Of a DNA stretch of 44,668 bases, positions 9,985 to 20,840 are shown one piece after another; positions within the stretch are counted from its first letter, which is position 1, and every line of letters begins with the position of its first letter. The notes beneath the pieces are model-generated. The model was not told the DNA's origin, searched no databases, and saw only the letters and a list, made by a program, of their open reading frames with translations. The position numbers and the translations under genes were made by a program. The DNA lies in the NCBI GenBank assembly GCA_003550305.1, contig QKYT01000436.1:51061-95728 (forward strand). Reading direction: 5' to 3'. Source of the DNA: Glomus cerebriforme. Lineage: Eukaryota; Glomeromycota; Glomeromycetes; Glomerales; Glomeraceae.

Positions 9985-11160
9985 ATGACTAAAAATATCG
10001 TCTTAATGTGCGATGGAACCTGGAATAATCCAAATTCCGAAACAAACGTTAATATATTGTATAAGGAATTACTTGAGAAAGACTACGAACAACATGTTAT
10101 GTACTTAGACGGAATTGGAATTGGAGAATTGGCTTTTGATTTTATCATAGACGGTGCTATTGCTGTAAGCCTTGATAAAAAAATCAAAGAAGGTTATAAA
10201 TATATAATTAATCACTATAATCCTGATGATGATATATGGCTTTTCGGTTTTAGTCGTGGTGCTTATACCGCTAGGTGTATCGCTGGAATGATAAAAAATT
10301 GTGGTATATTGAAACTTGATCGTGATACCACACCCGATCAAATCGATAATCTTGTTAATGTTGCTTATGATATTTATCGTAATAGGGATAAAATTTATCA
10401 CCCGGAGGGATCTGGTTCTGATAACTTTAAAAAATCTTTCAGTTATCCTGATACTGAAAAACCAATTATTAAATTTCTTGGATTATGGGATACTGTTGGT
10501 GCTTATGGTTTACCAGCTTATATAATCGGAGAAGGTTTTAAATATTTGGAATTTTATGATCAAACTGTACCAAATATTGTTAATTATGCATGTCAAGCTT
10601 TAGCCATTCATGAAAGAAGGTCTTTCTTTGAACCTTGTCATATATTTCCAAGCAGTTCTAGTAAGACCATAATCAAAGAAACTTGGTTTCCTGGTGTACA
10701 TATGGAAATAGGAGGTGGGAATTTTTTAGGTTTTGGTGGTAATGAAAGAATATCTAAAGCAACCCTTTTGTGGATGATAGAAAATATTACACAAGTTGGG
10801 GGTTTATTAATGAAAAATGATATTGAGTCATATCGTACTCATCTTTCTCCTGATTATGGTCCTTCTTGGAATCTTGAAAATTTATTATTTGATCATCGTA
10901 ATGATATCATCCCATTCATACATAGAGATAGAGTTATTCCATTGGATTTAGATCCTAGTCAAAAATTTTTAAGAAATGATTTACTTTATAGAGATGGCGA
11001 TTGGTCGCTTCCATTTGGTAGTAGAGCACATTTAATTACTCAATATCCTTCAAATACGTATGAAGAGTTGCGTAAAATTATGGAAATGAAGGGAATTAGA
11101 CTATTTAATAACGTAATATATGAAACCATCGAGGATTCACCCGAGAGAGCTCATCTATAA
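9985..11160 (+). CDS. DUF2235 alpha/beta-hydrolase, 391 aa (copy 1)
   Basis: A single-exon gene. The DUF2235 (Tle1-like) signature is complete: strand 1 with CDGTW (residues 9-13), nucleophile elbow GFSRGA with Ser90, FLGLWDTVG with Asp169, and TWFPGVH with His239. This order and the residues match the Ser-Asp-His triad of Tle1-type phospholipases and related serine hydrolases; the substrate here is unknown. After the His, the usual DVGGG reads MEIGGG. There is no signal peptide, so it is probably cytosolic. The frame is open from an ATG at 9865, but I start at 9985. This gives exactly the paralogue's length, the 40-residue extension is low-complexity, and the paralogue's equivalent upstream ATG runs into a stop. 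Codon use is AT-rich like the neighbours. Confidence 0.88.
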   Translation: MTKNIVLMCDGTWNNPNSETNVNILYKELLEKDYEQHVMYLDGIGIGELAFDFIIDGAIAVSLDKKIKEGYKYIINHYNPDDDIWLFGFSRGAYTARCIAGMIKNCGILKLDRDTTPDQIDNLVNVAYDIYRNRDKIYHPEGSGSDNFKKSFSYPDTEKPIIKFLGLWDTVGAYGLPAYIIGEGFKYLEFYDQTVPNIVNYACQALAIHERRSFFEPCHIFPSSSSKTIIKETWFPGVHMEIGGGNFLGFGGNERISKATLLWMIENITQVGGLLMKNDIESYRTHLSPDYGPSWNLENLLFDHRNDIIPFIHRDRVIPLDLDPSQKFLRNDLLYRDGDWSLPFGSRAHLITQYPSNTYEELRKIMEMKGIRLFNNVIYETIEDSPERAHL

Positions 11161-12847
11161 TCAATTAATCAAAAAAAAAAAATATAAAAAAAAATAAAAA
11201 AAATGACAATTACTACCTATTAGAATTACTTATTAGAAATCATCCGCTGAATAATCATTCATTTTAGATTTAAATTAGCTTAGTTAATACATATACTCTG
11301 CATTGTATAATAATTTCATTTTTTTTTCAAATTAAATTTTCTTTAATAGATTTTTCATTTTAAAAAATAATAAAAAATTCAATAAAATTTTTGATTATAA
11401 TAAATATTTGTACTGTATCTCGTTATCAAATATTTTCATTAAACTTTTACAAGTTGTAATCACAGTAATTAGGCCAAAGTTTAACATAGGGAATAATCAA
11501 CAATAATAAAGTGGAACATGGCCGAAATTATTAGTAATTTTGCCCAAAATTATCATTAAATTTTTGCCTGAAATAATAATTTTGCCCATAATTTAAAATT
11601 TTGGTCAAAATTAAAGAATTTGCTAAGTCTGGCCTAAAATTTATAAAAAAATCTAATCTTTTGATTAGGTAGGGATAAACTAATTTCGGTAAGAATAAAG
11701 ATTATTTTGTCACATAATAAAATTTTTGTAAACTCTAATCACATCGATTTCATTGTCGCAAAATAACACAAAGTTATCAACTTTGTAATAAATTTCTAAT
11801 TTTAATTGATAATTAGAGAATTATCTCGTGACTCGTATTATTAGAATAATCATAAAAACATAAGCTATTGAAAACTTTGATTTTTAATCACTCTAAATCA
11901 TCACATCTAGAGAGTTGAATAAGATGACTTACTGTACTTATTAAACTCCGATTTATCTCTAATTACAGTACTTGAATCAAGATTTTCAAATCGTTGCCAA
12001 CTAAAAGAGGTATTCAAAGAATAGGCTAGAATCAAATAATAAAAAAAACATATCAAAAAGTTTCATTTCGCTAATTAGGAAAAAAAAGTACAGTATTTGT
12101 TGTCAAAGAGGTAGTAATAATTATGTTTTTCAATATGGTAGTTTCAGTTTACGATTACATATATGGTATAAAGAATTTTGGTATGACATTAATGGTAGAA
12201 CGAATAGGCGTGATTCACACTAATATTATTAATTAATATATGGCGATATAGCGATAAAAAATTTTTTTGCTGCCATAATTAATCATTTTATCAAAAATTA
12301 TCACATTTTATCACATAAATAAATCGATAATCAACGCATTATGATATTAGAACTTTAGCCTCTTAGCATCTAACCATCGAGGTGGAAATTATCTGCGGTT
12401 AAATACAGATAATTTACGATATACGAAATAATGAAATATGAAATATACTATTGCGTAATTTTACAATAATATTTTTTTTTTGTCTCTGAAAGAAAAATAC
12501 ATTTTCTGAGAGGATCCACGAATTGAAAATTGCTTTGTAATGAAATTTCAAAAATTTCTTGGCAAAATTTAACTGCTGCTCCTCCTAAAAGCGAAAAAGG
12601 AAATTCATATTAATATTTATTTGTTATAGTACAAGATTTTATAGATTTTACAAATTTACTAGACAGGAAAAAATATATGAATAAAAATATAGCGTATTTG
12701 ATAGTAGGGTTACTTTGGTATAAATAAAAACTTATTGTATCAAGTGTTTGCGTTGTTATTATTACATGTCATATACTTTGAAACATGATAATGTGATTTT
12801 TTTAAAGGTAGTCGTAACAAAGTTTTACTAAATTAGCAAATTAATGA
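11161..12847. other. Intergenic sequence with a small MITE-like repeat
   Basis: No gene. Contains the inverted-repeat element at 11472-11634 and four TACTGTA/TACAGTA motifs (near 11410, 11929, 11963 and 12088). Confidence 0.5.
11472..11634. mobile_element. Candidate 163-bp MITE with GGCCA termini
   Basis: The left end GGCCAAAGTTTAACA (11472) and the right end, whose reverse complement reads GGCCAGACTTAGCA (11634), are inverted and alike. The flanks are TTA and TAA, which would fit a TA duplication; a 3-bp duplication would need identical flanks. The interior is a low-complexity repeat of AATTTTGCCC-type segments. It resembles the GGCC-ended element at 19648-19857. Confidence 0.4.
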
Positions 12848-13720
12848 CTATTTTTGAACCAAAAATTTAGTAAATGGATTTGCTTTGGTATCATTCCTTC
12901 CCAAATTATTCAAATCCCAATTCTCCTCAATGGTTTTCGCGACCGAATAATGAGTATAATGGGTATCATCATCGTGACTTTCATTAGGATGGACCGGACT
13001 ACCCAAAAGACTGCTAAAAATCTGGTTTGTAACTTTCGATTCTGCTTCATCAAAAGTAATAAAAAATAATGTGTTTGTTGTAAAAGCCGGTTCCTGAAGT
13101 TTTGGTTCAAAAAAATTTCTAAACCATGCCATCGCGAAAGTGAGATTAGTATCGTGAGCATCATTGTCCAGATCTGGTGTGTAATATGCAAATTGTGGTA
13201 CACTATTCGTGTTTATATCCGTTTCAAGCTGGTTAGCATTGACTATATTTGCACAACGTACAGGATCAGTATTGATATTTGTCATGGAAATAAAAGGATT
13301 ATGCTTGCGTGCATAAGATCCTTCTGGGCTTACAGTACCCGTGTAACACGGGCTAGGTAAATTTTCCATGTAAGCTTTCCAAGATATTTTTTTCTCTTCG
13401 AGAAGATCCACTAGGTTCTTCCCAGTGATATTGTAATCGGCATCATCTAATATTCCAACAGTTGAACCATAAATTTGAGCTATATAATTAGGTTCAGATG
13501 GATGGTCGACGGCAAAAAAGTTGCTAAGAAGAATTCCATCCTGACGACTTGTCAAGTCTTTCAAATAGGGATCAACCACTGCCGTTGCGTAATCAGTATT
13601 CTCAAAGATTACCAGAAAGAATCGATCAAAATATTTTCCTTTCACAATTTCATCGGCCGTTCCAGTACAAAAAATACCAGAAATAATCGTGAAAAGGATA
13701 ATGAATTTAAAAAGGTTCAT
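12848..13720 (-). CDS. Secreted phosphoesterase-family acid phosphatase, 290 aa
   Basis: A single-exon gene whose product belongs to the phosphoesterase family (PF04185: bacterial phospholipase C and fungal acid phosphatases such as Aspergillus PhoA). Residues 1-22 form a signal peptide with hydrophobic core FIILFTIISGIF. Family motifs follow in order: FENTDYA (39-45), HPSEPNY (73-79), TPDLDNDAHDT (181-191), ITFDEAE (221-227) and a late THYS (256-259); these supply the metal and phosphate ligands. Four N-glycosylation sequons (NIT, NLT, NES, NDT) fit secretion. At 290 aa the catalytic domain is complete and nothing follows it. The likely job is releasing phosphate outside the cell or in the wall; phospholipase activity cannot be excluded. 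A TATA box lies about 45 nt upstream of the ATG. It sits between the two inverted DUF2235 copies. Confidence 0.88.
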   Translation of the reverse strand: MNLFKFIILFTIISGIFCTGTADEIVKGKYFDRFFLVIFENTDYATAVVDPYLKDLTSRQDGILLSNFFAVDHPSEPNYIAQIYGSTVGILDDADYNITGKNLVDLLEEKKISWKAYMENLPSPCYTGTVSPEGSYARKHNPFISMTNINTDPVRCANIVNANQLETDINTNSVPQFAYYTPDLDNDAHDTNLTFAMAWFRNFFEPKLQEPAFTTNTLFFITFDEAESKVTNQIFSSLLGSPVHPNESHDDDTHYTHYSVAKTIEENWDLNNLGRNDTKANPFTKFLVQK

Positions 13721-13772
13721 TTTTTTTTTTTATGTGAAGAGTGGTTGAGATAAATTGAGAGAAGAAAGGGTG

Positions 13773-13779
13773 TTATATA
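13773..13779 (-). promoter_or_regulatory. TATA box of the acid phosphatase gene
   Basis: TATATAA on the minus strand, about 53 nt upstream of the ATG at 13720, followed by a pyrimidine-rich leader. Confidence 0.5.
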
Positions 13780-14365
13780 TATGTTCAATACGAAATTTAG
13801 TACAAACCAATAATAGAAGCAGACCACGCCATTAGGTAATACAATAATATTCTAGTATAGTGACCGACACGAAATTTTTAATTTGGCTGAAATTATTTTT
13901 TAAATTTTTAATTATTACAATAATTATAATAATTTTAGACTAATGAATTTGCTTTTTGAGTAAAATATTATTAATCCGGTGATGCTCTAAATAATTCAAT
14001 TGGCTAGGTAATGACTATCTTAATGTCTTATGAAAATCAGGGTTCACAAATCGTTAAATCGACTTATAGTATAATGCTATAAATAAACATGAAGTTCCAA
14101 TTTTAGGTGTGAAAGTCCATATTTACTAATTAATATTTAGTAATAATTAAAAAATTATTATTATAGAAAAATAATGTTTTACAGTATCATACCTTTAAAT
14201 GATTCCCAAAATGATCAGTGGAGACATTTTAACGCCAAAAGAAAAAAAAATCTCTAACAACAGATACATATGATGCTTTATGAAACAAAAATTTTTATGA
14301 ATGAACACAATAATATTCATAATAATAAATTTTTTTTAAATTCATGACGAAACTTCTTTTAGAAA

Positions 14366-14470
14366 AACGATCAGGATAAACGTGTTAGATGGGCGATCCT
14401 TGGTAACATGCTACCATCAAATAATACGTCAGCAATGATTGCTGGTGTAATAATAGGGGTAAAACAATAG
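14366..14470 (+). pseudogene. Exon-like coding relic
   Basis: After a pyrimidine tract ending in CTTCTTTTAG (14353-14362), one frame reads NDQDKRVRWAILGNMLPSNN and TSAMIAGVIIGVKQ to a stop at 14468-14470. A GTAATA donor-like site follows IAG. Composition is clearly more protein-like and GC-richer than the surroundings. No other exons are evident nearby, so I treat it as a remnant of unknown family. Confidence 0.3.
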
Positions 14471-15949
14471 GAGGTTACTTTATATACAAAGGTTTAATAA
14501 GAGTAATACAAAACAAGTGACAATGGAAATGATTATAATCCTAGAACAAAGTAAAAATCAAATTCATAAATGATACAATAGTTTACAAATTACAATCATG
14601 AACAAGAAACGATTCTGACTTTGAAAATGATAATAATTTACGAAATTATATTATTTAAGTTGTAAGACAAGAAATGATACAAACTAAGGAAAACAATTAG
14701 CAAAAAATAAAGGCAATAAAAATTTTTAAACTTTAATCAGCCAGTAAGAATGGTGAACCACGAGAAAAATTAGAATATTTGTATTATTTGTTGCTGTATT
14801 TTTGTTGTCTTCAACATTAAGAGGAATGTTTTTATTAAAAATTAAATATATTATTACATAACTTTATCATATACTGTACATCATTTGGAATCTATCTAAC
14901 AAATATTATTTCTTATGTATCAACTGTGTAATCGTGTTATTAAATTTTATTCACCATTTACTCCCGGATGAAATTAATGAATTTTTACAAAACTTAAACT
15001 TTTAAATGATACTCATTTGATGTACAGTATGACACATGAAAATACGTTGTTTAATATAGAATTTTTTGCGTTCGATAAATAAAATTAACATAGGCGTACA
15101 TTTCCAGATTTCAATTTCATAATGTTCATATATAGAATAATATTATTAGCTAGACGGGACGTTAAAAAATTATGAAGGTAAAAAAAAAAATGTCTCAAAG
15201 CGTTGCGTACATAAATTGTTAACGATTTAAATTTTATTATTGTTAAATTCAGGCAATTTTATATTTAATTTTTAAAATGTTAAAGTTCTTGTTTAACCGA
15301 TTCTGTCATTCTGCAATACAATCGTTATTTTAGTCAGTAAGTTCGAAAAAAAAACAAAAGCGTATCAAAAGTAGTGTTTTAAAATTCGTTCATGCCGAAA
15401 ATTTAATTTTAAATTATTTATATCTCGTTTTATAAAAGTAATATAAATTCTCGGAAAATTGGATAGAACTTCTTTAAAGCAAGCATTCATTGTAACATTA
15501 ACTGTTTTTGGTAAAATAAAAAATTATGAATCCATTAATTTCAGTTTTTTTTTATTCAGTGCATAATGTCTGTAATTATTATTTCTTCCAAGTTTTTATA
15601 CTTGCAATAATAAAATCAATGTAGTTCTCGTGACCATAGTTAACGAAATTCTGTAATGTAAACCTTTATTCTCGCAAAGGACCTAACTACAGAGCAACTA
15701 TTACAGTGATCTAAACTTGGAAAGGTTAACGAAAATTTTTCATATTTAAATATTGTAATCATTAATTAGAGAGTCAATAGATAACCATAACGCATAAAAT
15801 ATTAGTAAAGGCATTATTATAGAAAGATTTATTTGAAAAGAAAAATGAAAAGATACATGCATAGAATAACTGAACTAATTATTAAAATAAATGAAATAAA
15901 TTAATATTGAAAAATTGTTAGTTATTTTGTTTCTAGTAGGTAATTATTA

Positions 15950-17125
15950 TTATAGACGAGCCCTCTCAAATGCATTTTCGATTATTTCCTTATCGTAATT
16001 TACGTTGTTATATAATCTAATTCCCCTCTTTTCCATAATTATACGCAACTCTTCATATGTATTCGAAGCATATTGAATACTTAAATGTGTCCTACTACCA
16101 AATGGAAGTAACCAATCACCATCTCTATAAAGCAAATCTTTTCTTAGAAATTTTTGACTAGGATCTAGATCTAATGGAATAACTCTATCTTTAAACAAGA
16201 GCGTTGGGATAAGGGAATTGCTACGTTCAGACATTAAATTATTAAGGTTCCAAGAAGGTCCATGATCTGGAGAGAAACGATTACGATATGACTCAATGTC
16301 ATCTTTCATTAATAAACCTCCGACTTGTACAATATATTCTATCATCCACAAAAGAGTTGTCTTAGATATTTTTTCATTATTACCTCCACCTCCTACTTCA
16401 CTATGTAGACCAGGAAACCAAGTCTCCTTGACAATAGTGTTACCAGAACTGTTTGGAAGTATATGACAAGGTTCAAAGAAAGACCTTCTTTCATGAATGG
16501 ACAAAGCTTGGCATGCAAAATTAACAATACTTGATACAGTCAGATCATGAAATTCCAAATACTTAAAACCTTCTCCCAATATATAAGCTGGTGTACCATA
16601 AGAACCAACAGTATCCCATAATCCAAGAAATTTAATAAGTGGTTTTTCAGTATCAGGATAACTGAAAGCTTTTTTAAAGTTATCAGAACCAGTCCCATCC
16701 GGTTGATAGACTGTATCCCTATTACGATAAATATCATAAGCGAGATCAATACGTTTGTCAATTTGATCAGAAGGGATGTCACGGTCAAATTTCAATATAC
16801 CACAATTTCGTATCATTCCAGCAATACATCTCACAGTATAAGCTCCACGACTAAAACCAAAAAGCCATATATCATCACCAGGATTATAGTGACTAATTAT
16901 ATATTTGTAACCCTCTTTGATTTTTTTATCAAGGTTTAGAGCTATAGCACCGTCTATGATATTATCCAAGACCAATTTTCCAACTCCAATTCCGTCTTGG
17001 TACATAACATGTTGTTTGTAGTCTCTCTCAAGTAATTCTTCATACAATACGTAAACGTTGGTCCTGGAATTTGGACTATCCCAGGTACCATCACATAATA
17101 ATACGATATTTTTACTATCACTCAT
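15950..17125 (-). CDS. DUF2235 alpha/beta-hydrolase, 391 aa (copy 2)
   Basis: A close paralogue of the gene at 9985-11160, same length and single-exon, on the opposite strand. The triad candidates are all present: CDGTW (11-15), GFSRGA with Ser92, FLGLWDTVG with Asp171, and TWFPGLH with His241 followed by SEVGGG. It lacks the FLGFGG insertion that follows the His in copy 1, but small insertions elsewhere balance the length. No signal peptide. The start at 17125 places KNIVLLCDGTW at the N-terminus as in the paralogue, and no in-frame upstream extension exists. The two copies face each other across the phosphatase gene, which indicates an inverted segmental duplication that included the promoter. 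Substrate unknown; phospholipase-like activity is an inference from the Tle1 relationship. Confidence 0.88.
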   Translation of the reverse strand: MSDSKNIVLLCDGTWDSPNSRTNVYVLYEELLERDYKQHVMYQDGIGVGKLVLDNIIDGAIALNLDKKIKEGYKYIISHYNPGDDIWLFGFSRGAYTVRCIAGMIRNCGILKFDRDIPSDQIDKRIDLAYDIYRNRDTVYQPDGTGSDNFKKAFSYPDTEKPLIKFLGLWDTVGSYGTPAYILGEGFKYLEFHDLTVSSIVNFACQALSIHERRSFFEPCHILPNSSGNTIVKETWFPGLHSEVGGGGNNEKISKTTLLWMIEYIVQVGGLLMKDDIESYRNRFSPDHGPSWNLNNLMSERSNSLIPTLLFKDRVIPLDLDPSQKFLRKDLLYRDGDWLLPFGSRTHLSIQYASNTYEELRIIMEKRGIRLYNNVNYDKEIIENAFERARL

Positions 17126-17311
17126 TTTTGAAGCTTTTACTTTTTCGTGGTTTGTTTTTTTAGACAGAAAGAAAGGAAAAAAAAGTGTGGAATGTTTTAA
17201 TGTTTTTAGAATGAAAAGAATGAAGGAAATGCGAATTCATCGGAGTTATTTATTTATTTTTTTCATTATGATAAAATGATTGGTTTTTTTATCACCGTCA
17301 TGTGCTGAGTG

Positions 17312-17329
17312 AATCGGAAATTCAACTCC
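17312..17329 (-). promoter_or_regulatory. Conserved upstream box of the second DUF2235 gene
   Basis: The minus strand carries GGAGTTGAATTTCCGATT, identical to 9759-9776, about 190-200 nt before the ATG; in copy 1 the box lies about 210-225 nt before the ATG. Conservation of an 18-mer at nearly equal spacing suggests a shared regulatory site or simply a recent duplication. Confidence 0.5.
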
Positions 17330-18922
17330 AACTCCACATACACAAAAAAAGAAAGCTTTATCATATCCCTAGTGATTATTACTTATATTCTATTTTTGGA
17401 AACTACTATCAAAAAATTGAGTTTATGGGTAAAAACAAATAAATGTTGTGCAACTGAGTAACCTGGGTATACATTCTAAAATTAATATTTAAACGTTTAT
17501 CTTCCCTATTGTAATTTTTGATTGTTTTCTCTTCTTTTACACGGAAAAGATAAAATATTTCTGATAAATTTTCAATATGGGAGAAACAATAAATTCAATT
17601 TTATTTGGATTAAAATTTAAAAAGCTTTCAATTCATGTAACCCCCAGATATTTTTAATTTTTGATTGTTTCACAAAACATTTCTCAAACTTGATTTGCAT
17701 AAACAGATCACCTCTATCTTTAGTGCTAATTATTTTTTGGCAATTACAATCAATTACGGTTTAACCAAAAATGGTATTCATTGAGTGAGAATGATTAGTA
17801 TTTAATGGATAAACAATTGCTAAAAATAAAAAATTCTTTTACGATTATTGGTAAAATTTCTTCTTATTTGGTATGATTGAAGGAGACTATTTTCCATTTC
17901 CGTCAGTGTTATTTATTAAAATATATTATAATAATTTCTAGAAACAACGTAAACAAACAAATCATTCATTTATGACGTTATTTGGTTTATATATTTTATA
18001 TATTTTTGTACAAGGACGAAAGACACATGATACAGTATTTATTTTTGATAATTATTCAAAGAAATTGAAGATTTAATAGAATATGAATATTGTATTCAGA
18101 CAATAAGTAATTATACCGTATTCAAATAACATGATATGTTAAAAAAAACCAATTCAAAAATTATTTAACTCAAATCCAACCGATTATAACTTGGGATATT
18201 ATTATTACTAAATTAATAAATTAATTATTAGCGTGTTAAATTAATCAATAATTAATTATAAATAATTATATGTTTTATATATTTTAACCTTAAAATAGCA
18301 AATACTTTCATATTTTGAGCGTGGTTTACATATAAAATGAAGCATTAAATGTTCCTTTTTGATTTTGATCGAAAATAAACTTGAAATTATCATTCCACTC
18401 ATATGCATTTTACTGCTGAAGTTTTATATTTAATAAAAATGAAGAAACCCGCTGAGAATTATTGGAATTATGCAATATATAAATTTTTAAACTTTATTCC
18501 AATTAACATCAATTATTGAGTTAAATAGATTATGACACACGTAATTAACTCAAATATATGATCGTTATCCTCATGCAATACGTTAGTAATGAGTTCAGCT
18601 GCAATGAGAACGAAGAAAATTATAGTTATGGCTGACCTTATTGTAAAGTCCTATAAAAAAATGAAGATTTTAATACGACTTTAATTTAGTGAATGATAAA
18701 TACATTAGTGAAAATGAAACATACTCCCTTTTCCTTTCATTTCTTGACTGCTTCCTGAATTGAATTTAGGTAAATGATCTTTTGTTCTTTATTAAGGTCC
18801 ATAAATAAGAAATCTCGGATAAATCAGTGCCTTGTATTTCGATGGCAATGCCAGCAACAAGATACAGTAAAGAAAAGAAGTAAACTGCTTTAAGATAAGT
18901 AAGAAATATACAAAAACTTTAA
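17330..18922. other. Intergenic sequence, no gene seen
   Basis: AT-rich with no supported exon or ORF. TACAGTA motifs occur near 18031 and 18863. Confidence 0.5.
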
Positions 18923-19038
18923 GAAAATATTCAAGATAATTAACCCGTTCCAGCATGTTGAAATGCAAAAAATTAAAAGCTTAAAAACAATTAAAAAGAT
19001 TACTAGAATTAAAAAATAATAGATAAATATGGATAAAG
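18923..19038 (+). repeat. Dispersed repeat, copy 1 (shared with 43294-43397)
   Basis: About 100 bp align with 43294-43397, sharing CAGCATGTTGAAA, TTAAAAACAA and AATAATAGATAAATATG blocks in the same order. In the frame PFQHVEMQKIKSLKTIKK it reads as the same peptide as the second copy (PFQHVE...KIKALKTTKK), so the repeat derives from a coding sequence. Confidence 0.6.
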
Positions 19039-19116
19039 ATGCAGAATAAATAGATCACTTTATTTATCATCTTTCTGTTATCTTGCATTCAACTTCTATT
19101 TCTTTATTGTATTACT

Positions 19117-19229
19117 TGAGTGAGTGTTTTCAGATATACCTGATATCTAAAGTAAGCTATTTATTCTGCCTATATGAGGTCAAAACACTCACTCAGGCAT
19201 AGATAAATAGCTCACTTTAGGTATCAGAT
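19117..19229. repeat. Interleaved inverted repeats
   Basis: Arm A (19117-19130, TGAGTGAGTGTTTT) pairs perfectly with 19182-19195. Arm B (19138-19164) pairs with 19203-19229, 24 of 27 positions. The order A-B-A'-B' is crossed rather than nested, so the two stems would form a pseudoknot-like topology if both paired. Confidence 0.65.
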
Positions 19230-19644
19230 ATTCACTCAGTCATAAAAATTTTGCATCAGATATCAATTTATATATTTATTACAAAATTTAGAACTAAAAA
19301 AAGAACTTTGTGAATTAATTCGGCCGGATCTTCATTGCTATATAGGTGATATAGATATCCCATTAAATTATCCGCCCAAGATTTATGAAGTTACTTTTTT
19401 TTTATTTTTCATGGAGTCAAATTTGATAATAAAAAAGTCGTCGTACATCAACCTGTCATACAAAAATGTAATTTTTTTGCATTAAATTATCCAATCAAAA
19501 TCGCAGATAATTTGTAATCAGCAAAAATTAAAAATCGTCATTAAATAATGTTGATTTAACGAATTTTTTTTAAAAAAATATAGATCGAATTGAGAATATT
19601 ATTAAATTTATATTTTTTACGCTCATGAATTCATCACTTCAATA
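19230..19644. other. Intergenic sequence, no gene seen
   Basis: Contains two copies of CATTAAATTATCC (about 19360 and 19480) and a GGCCGG patch at 19322, but no coding signal. Confidence 0.4.
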
Positions 19645-19647
19645 TAA

Positions 19648-19857
19648 GGCCACGCAAACTAATATTTTCGGTTCACTTCACCGGCCGGTCTTTTTTTTTT
19701 TTGAAAAAAAAAAATTTGTTATAAAATTTGCACGGTGGACGTTTTTAAAAAATTGAAATATTTTTTTGGTTTTTTGTTTATATTTTTTTCCCGGATACCC
19801 GAGTCATTTTTAAATTTAAATATTACACGACCAAAAATATTAGTTTACATGATGGCC
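19648..19857. mobile_element. PIF/Harbinger-like MITE, 210 bp
   Basis: The left end reads GGCCACGCAAACTAATATTT. The right end, reverse-complemented, reads GGCCATCATG then TAAACTAATATTT. A 3-bp direct duplication TAA flanks it at 19645-19647 and 19858-19860. GGCC-type termini and a TAA/TTA duplication are typical of PIF/Harbinger elements. The interior has long T- and A-runs and no ORF, so it is non-autonomous. Confidence 0.7.
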
Positions 19858-19987
19858 TAATGAAAGATATTTGGATTATTAATAATATATAATTTATTCG
19901 TTGGTCACACTGGTCACAAGAATGAAGAAGAAAAACTAAAATAATTTGCTACACGTGAATTATTATGTGGCGTAGTAAAAGATGATT

Positions 19988-20776
19988 AATAAAAGTTTCA
20001 TTTTACGAAAACTTTGGATCGGTTTATTTCGTAAGAATTTATTTATCCTTTACAATAGTAAATTAAATCTTTATTTTTATTTTTCTTTTTTTATATCTAG
20101 GTTTCGAGATGCACGTCTGATCTGAAGATCACTGTTAAAGTAAGTATCGAATGATTCCGCCAATGAAAGAAAGATTCTCTTTAAGAGGTAAAATGCAATA
20201 TCAAAAAAAATTTCCAGTTTTATGACTTAAATGTGATTATTAAAATGTCTTAAATTTACGATTTGTGATGACTCAATGGTACTGTATATTGATACTGATA
20301 AATACTGTATTGCCATTGATTACGCTGAAGAGTGGAGATAATGACCTACAGTACGTATTTATCTTAAAAAGAATTTTTCCCCAGTATCGCCACAAAATTT
20401 TTCCATCCCACGTGACCTTTAAAATTTGTCACCGGTGTCACACCCTCCTGTTTTCCATTTTTACTATGTATTCCAGGACTTTGATTTTTTTCGGTGTGAA
20501 AAATCCTATTTGTCACAATTATTTGTCACATGCTTAATTTCTTAATGCAGGCCGAGAATATAATAATGCCGGCCGAAATCACGCGGGGGTGGAAACTGGG
20601 GTAAATAAAGAATTTGGACTTATCATAGGAAAAAGGAAAACATGAAATATTTACAGAATGATGTATCACGATCTTCATACGAGCAATATATCATTGCTTC
20701 TAAAATCATATTTGATGACATGCCATTCATCTTACTCGAAGTGTTTAAAAATGGAAAATGGAGTCGGGTATTTTAG
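19988..20776 (+). CDS. Possible 3' end of a small multi-exon gene, unrecognised
   Basis: Three segments join in one frame with good splice sites: a segment ending at 20030 (IKVSFYENFGSVYF, donor GTAAGA), an exon at 20101-20139 (VSRCTSDLKITVK, between TTATATCTAG and GTAAGT), and an exon at 20657-20776 (NDVSRSSYEQYIIASK... to KNGKWSRVF, stop TAG). All junctions are phase 0. The start codon is not found; an in-frame TGA precedes the first segment. The peptide is hydrophilic and balanced, but I do not recognise it. The second intron (about 517 nt) holds GC-rich repeat ends, so the gene may be a relic interrupted by an element. The 39-nt middle exon flanked by consensus sites is the best evidence. 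Confidence 0.3.
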
Positions 20777-20840
20777 ATATTAATTTAAACATTTTACAAA
20801 TTGTGAATTTTATTTATCCTTGCTATATAAATTTTAACAG

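Larger units (their letters stand above)
13721..15949. other. Intergenic sequence with one exon-like relic
   Basis: Apart from the segment at 14366-14470 I see no coding signal. Three TACTGTA/TACAGTA motifs occur near 14179, 14872 and 15026. Confidence 0.5.

Noticed and set aside
12854..13753. Several plus-strand and alternative minus-strand frames over the phosphatase
   Set aside because: Shadows of the 290-aa gene, which has a signal peptide and all family motifs.
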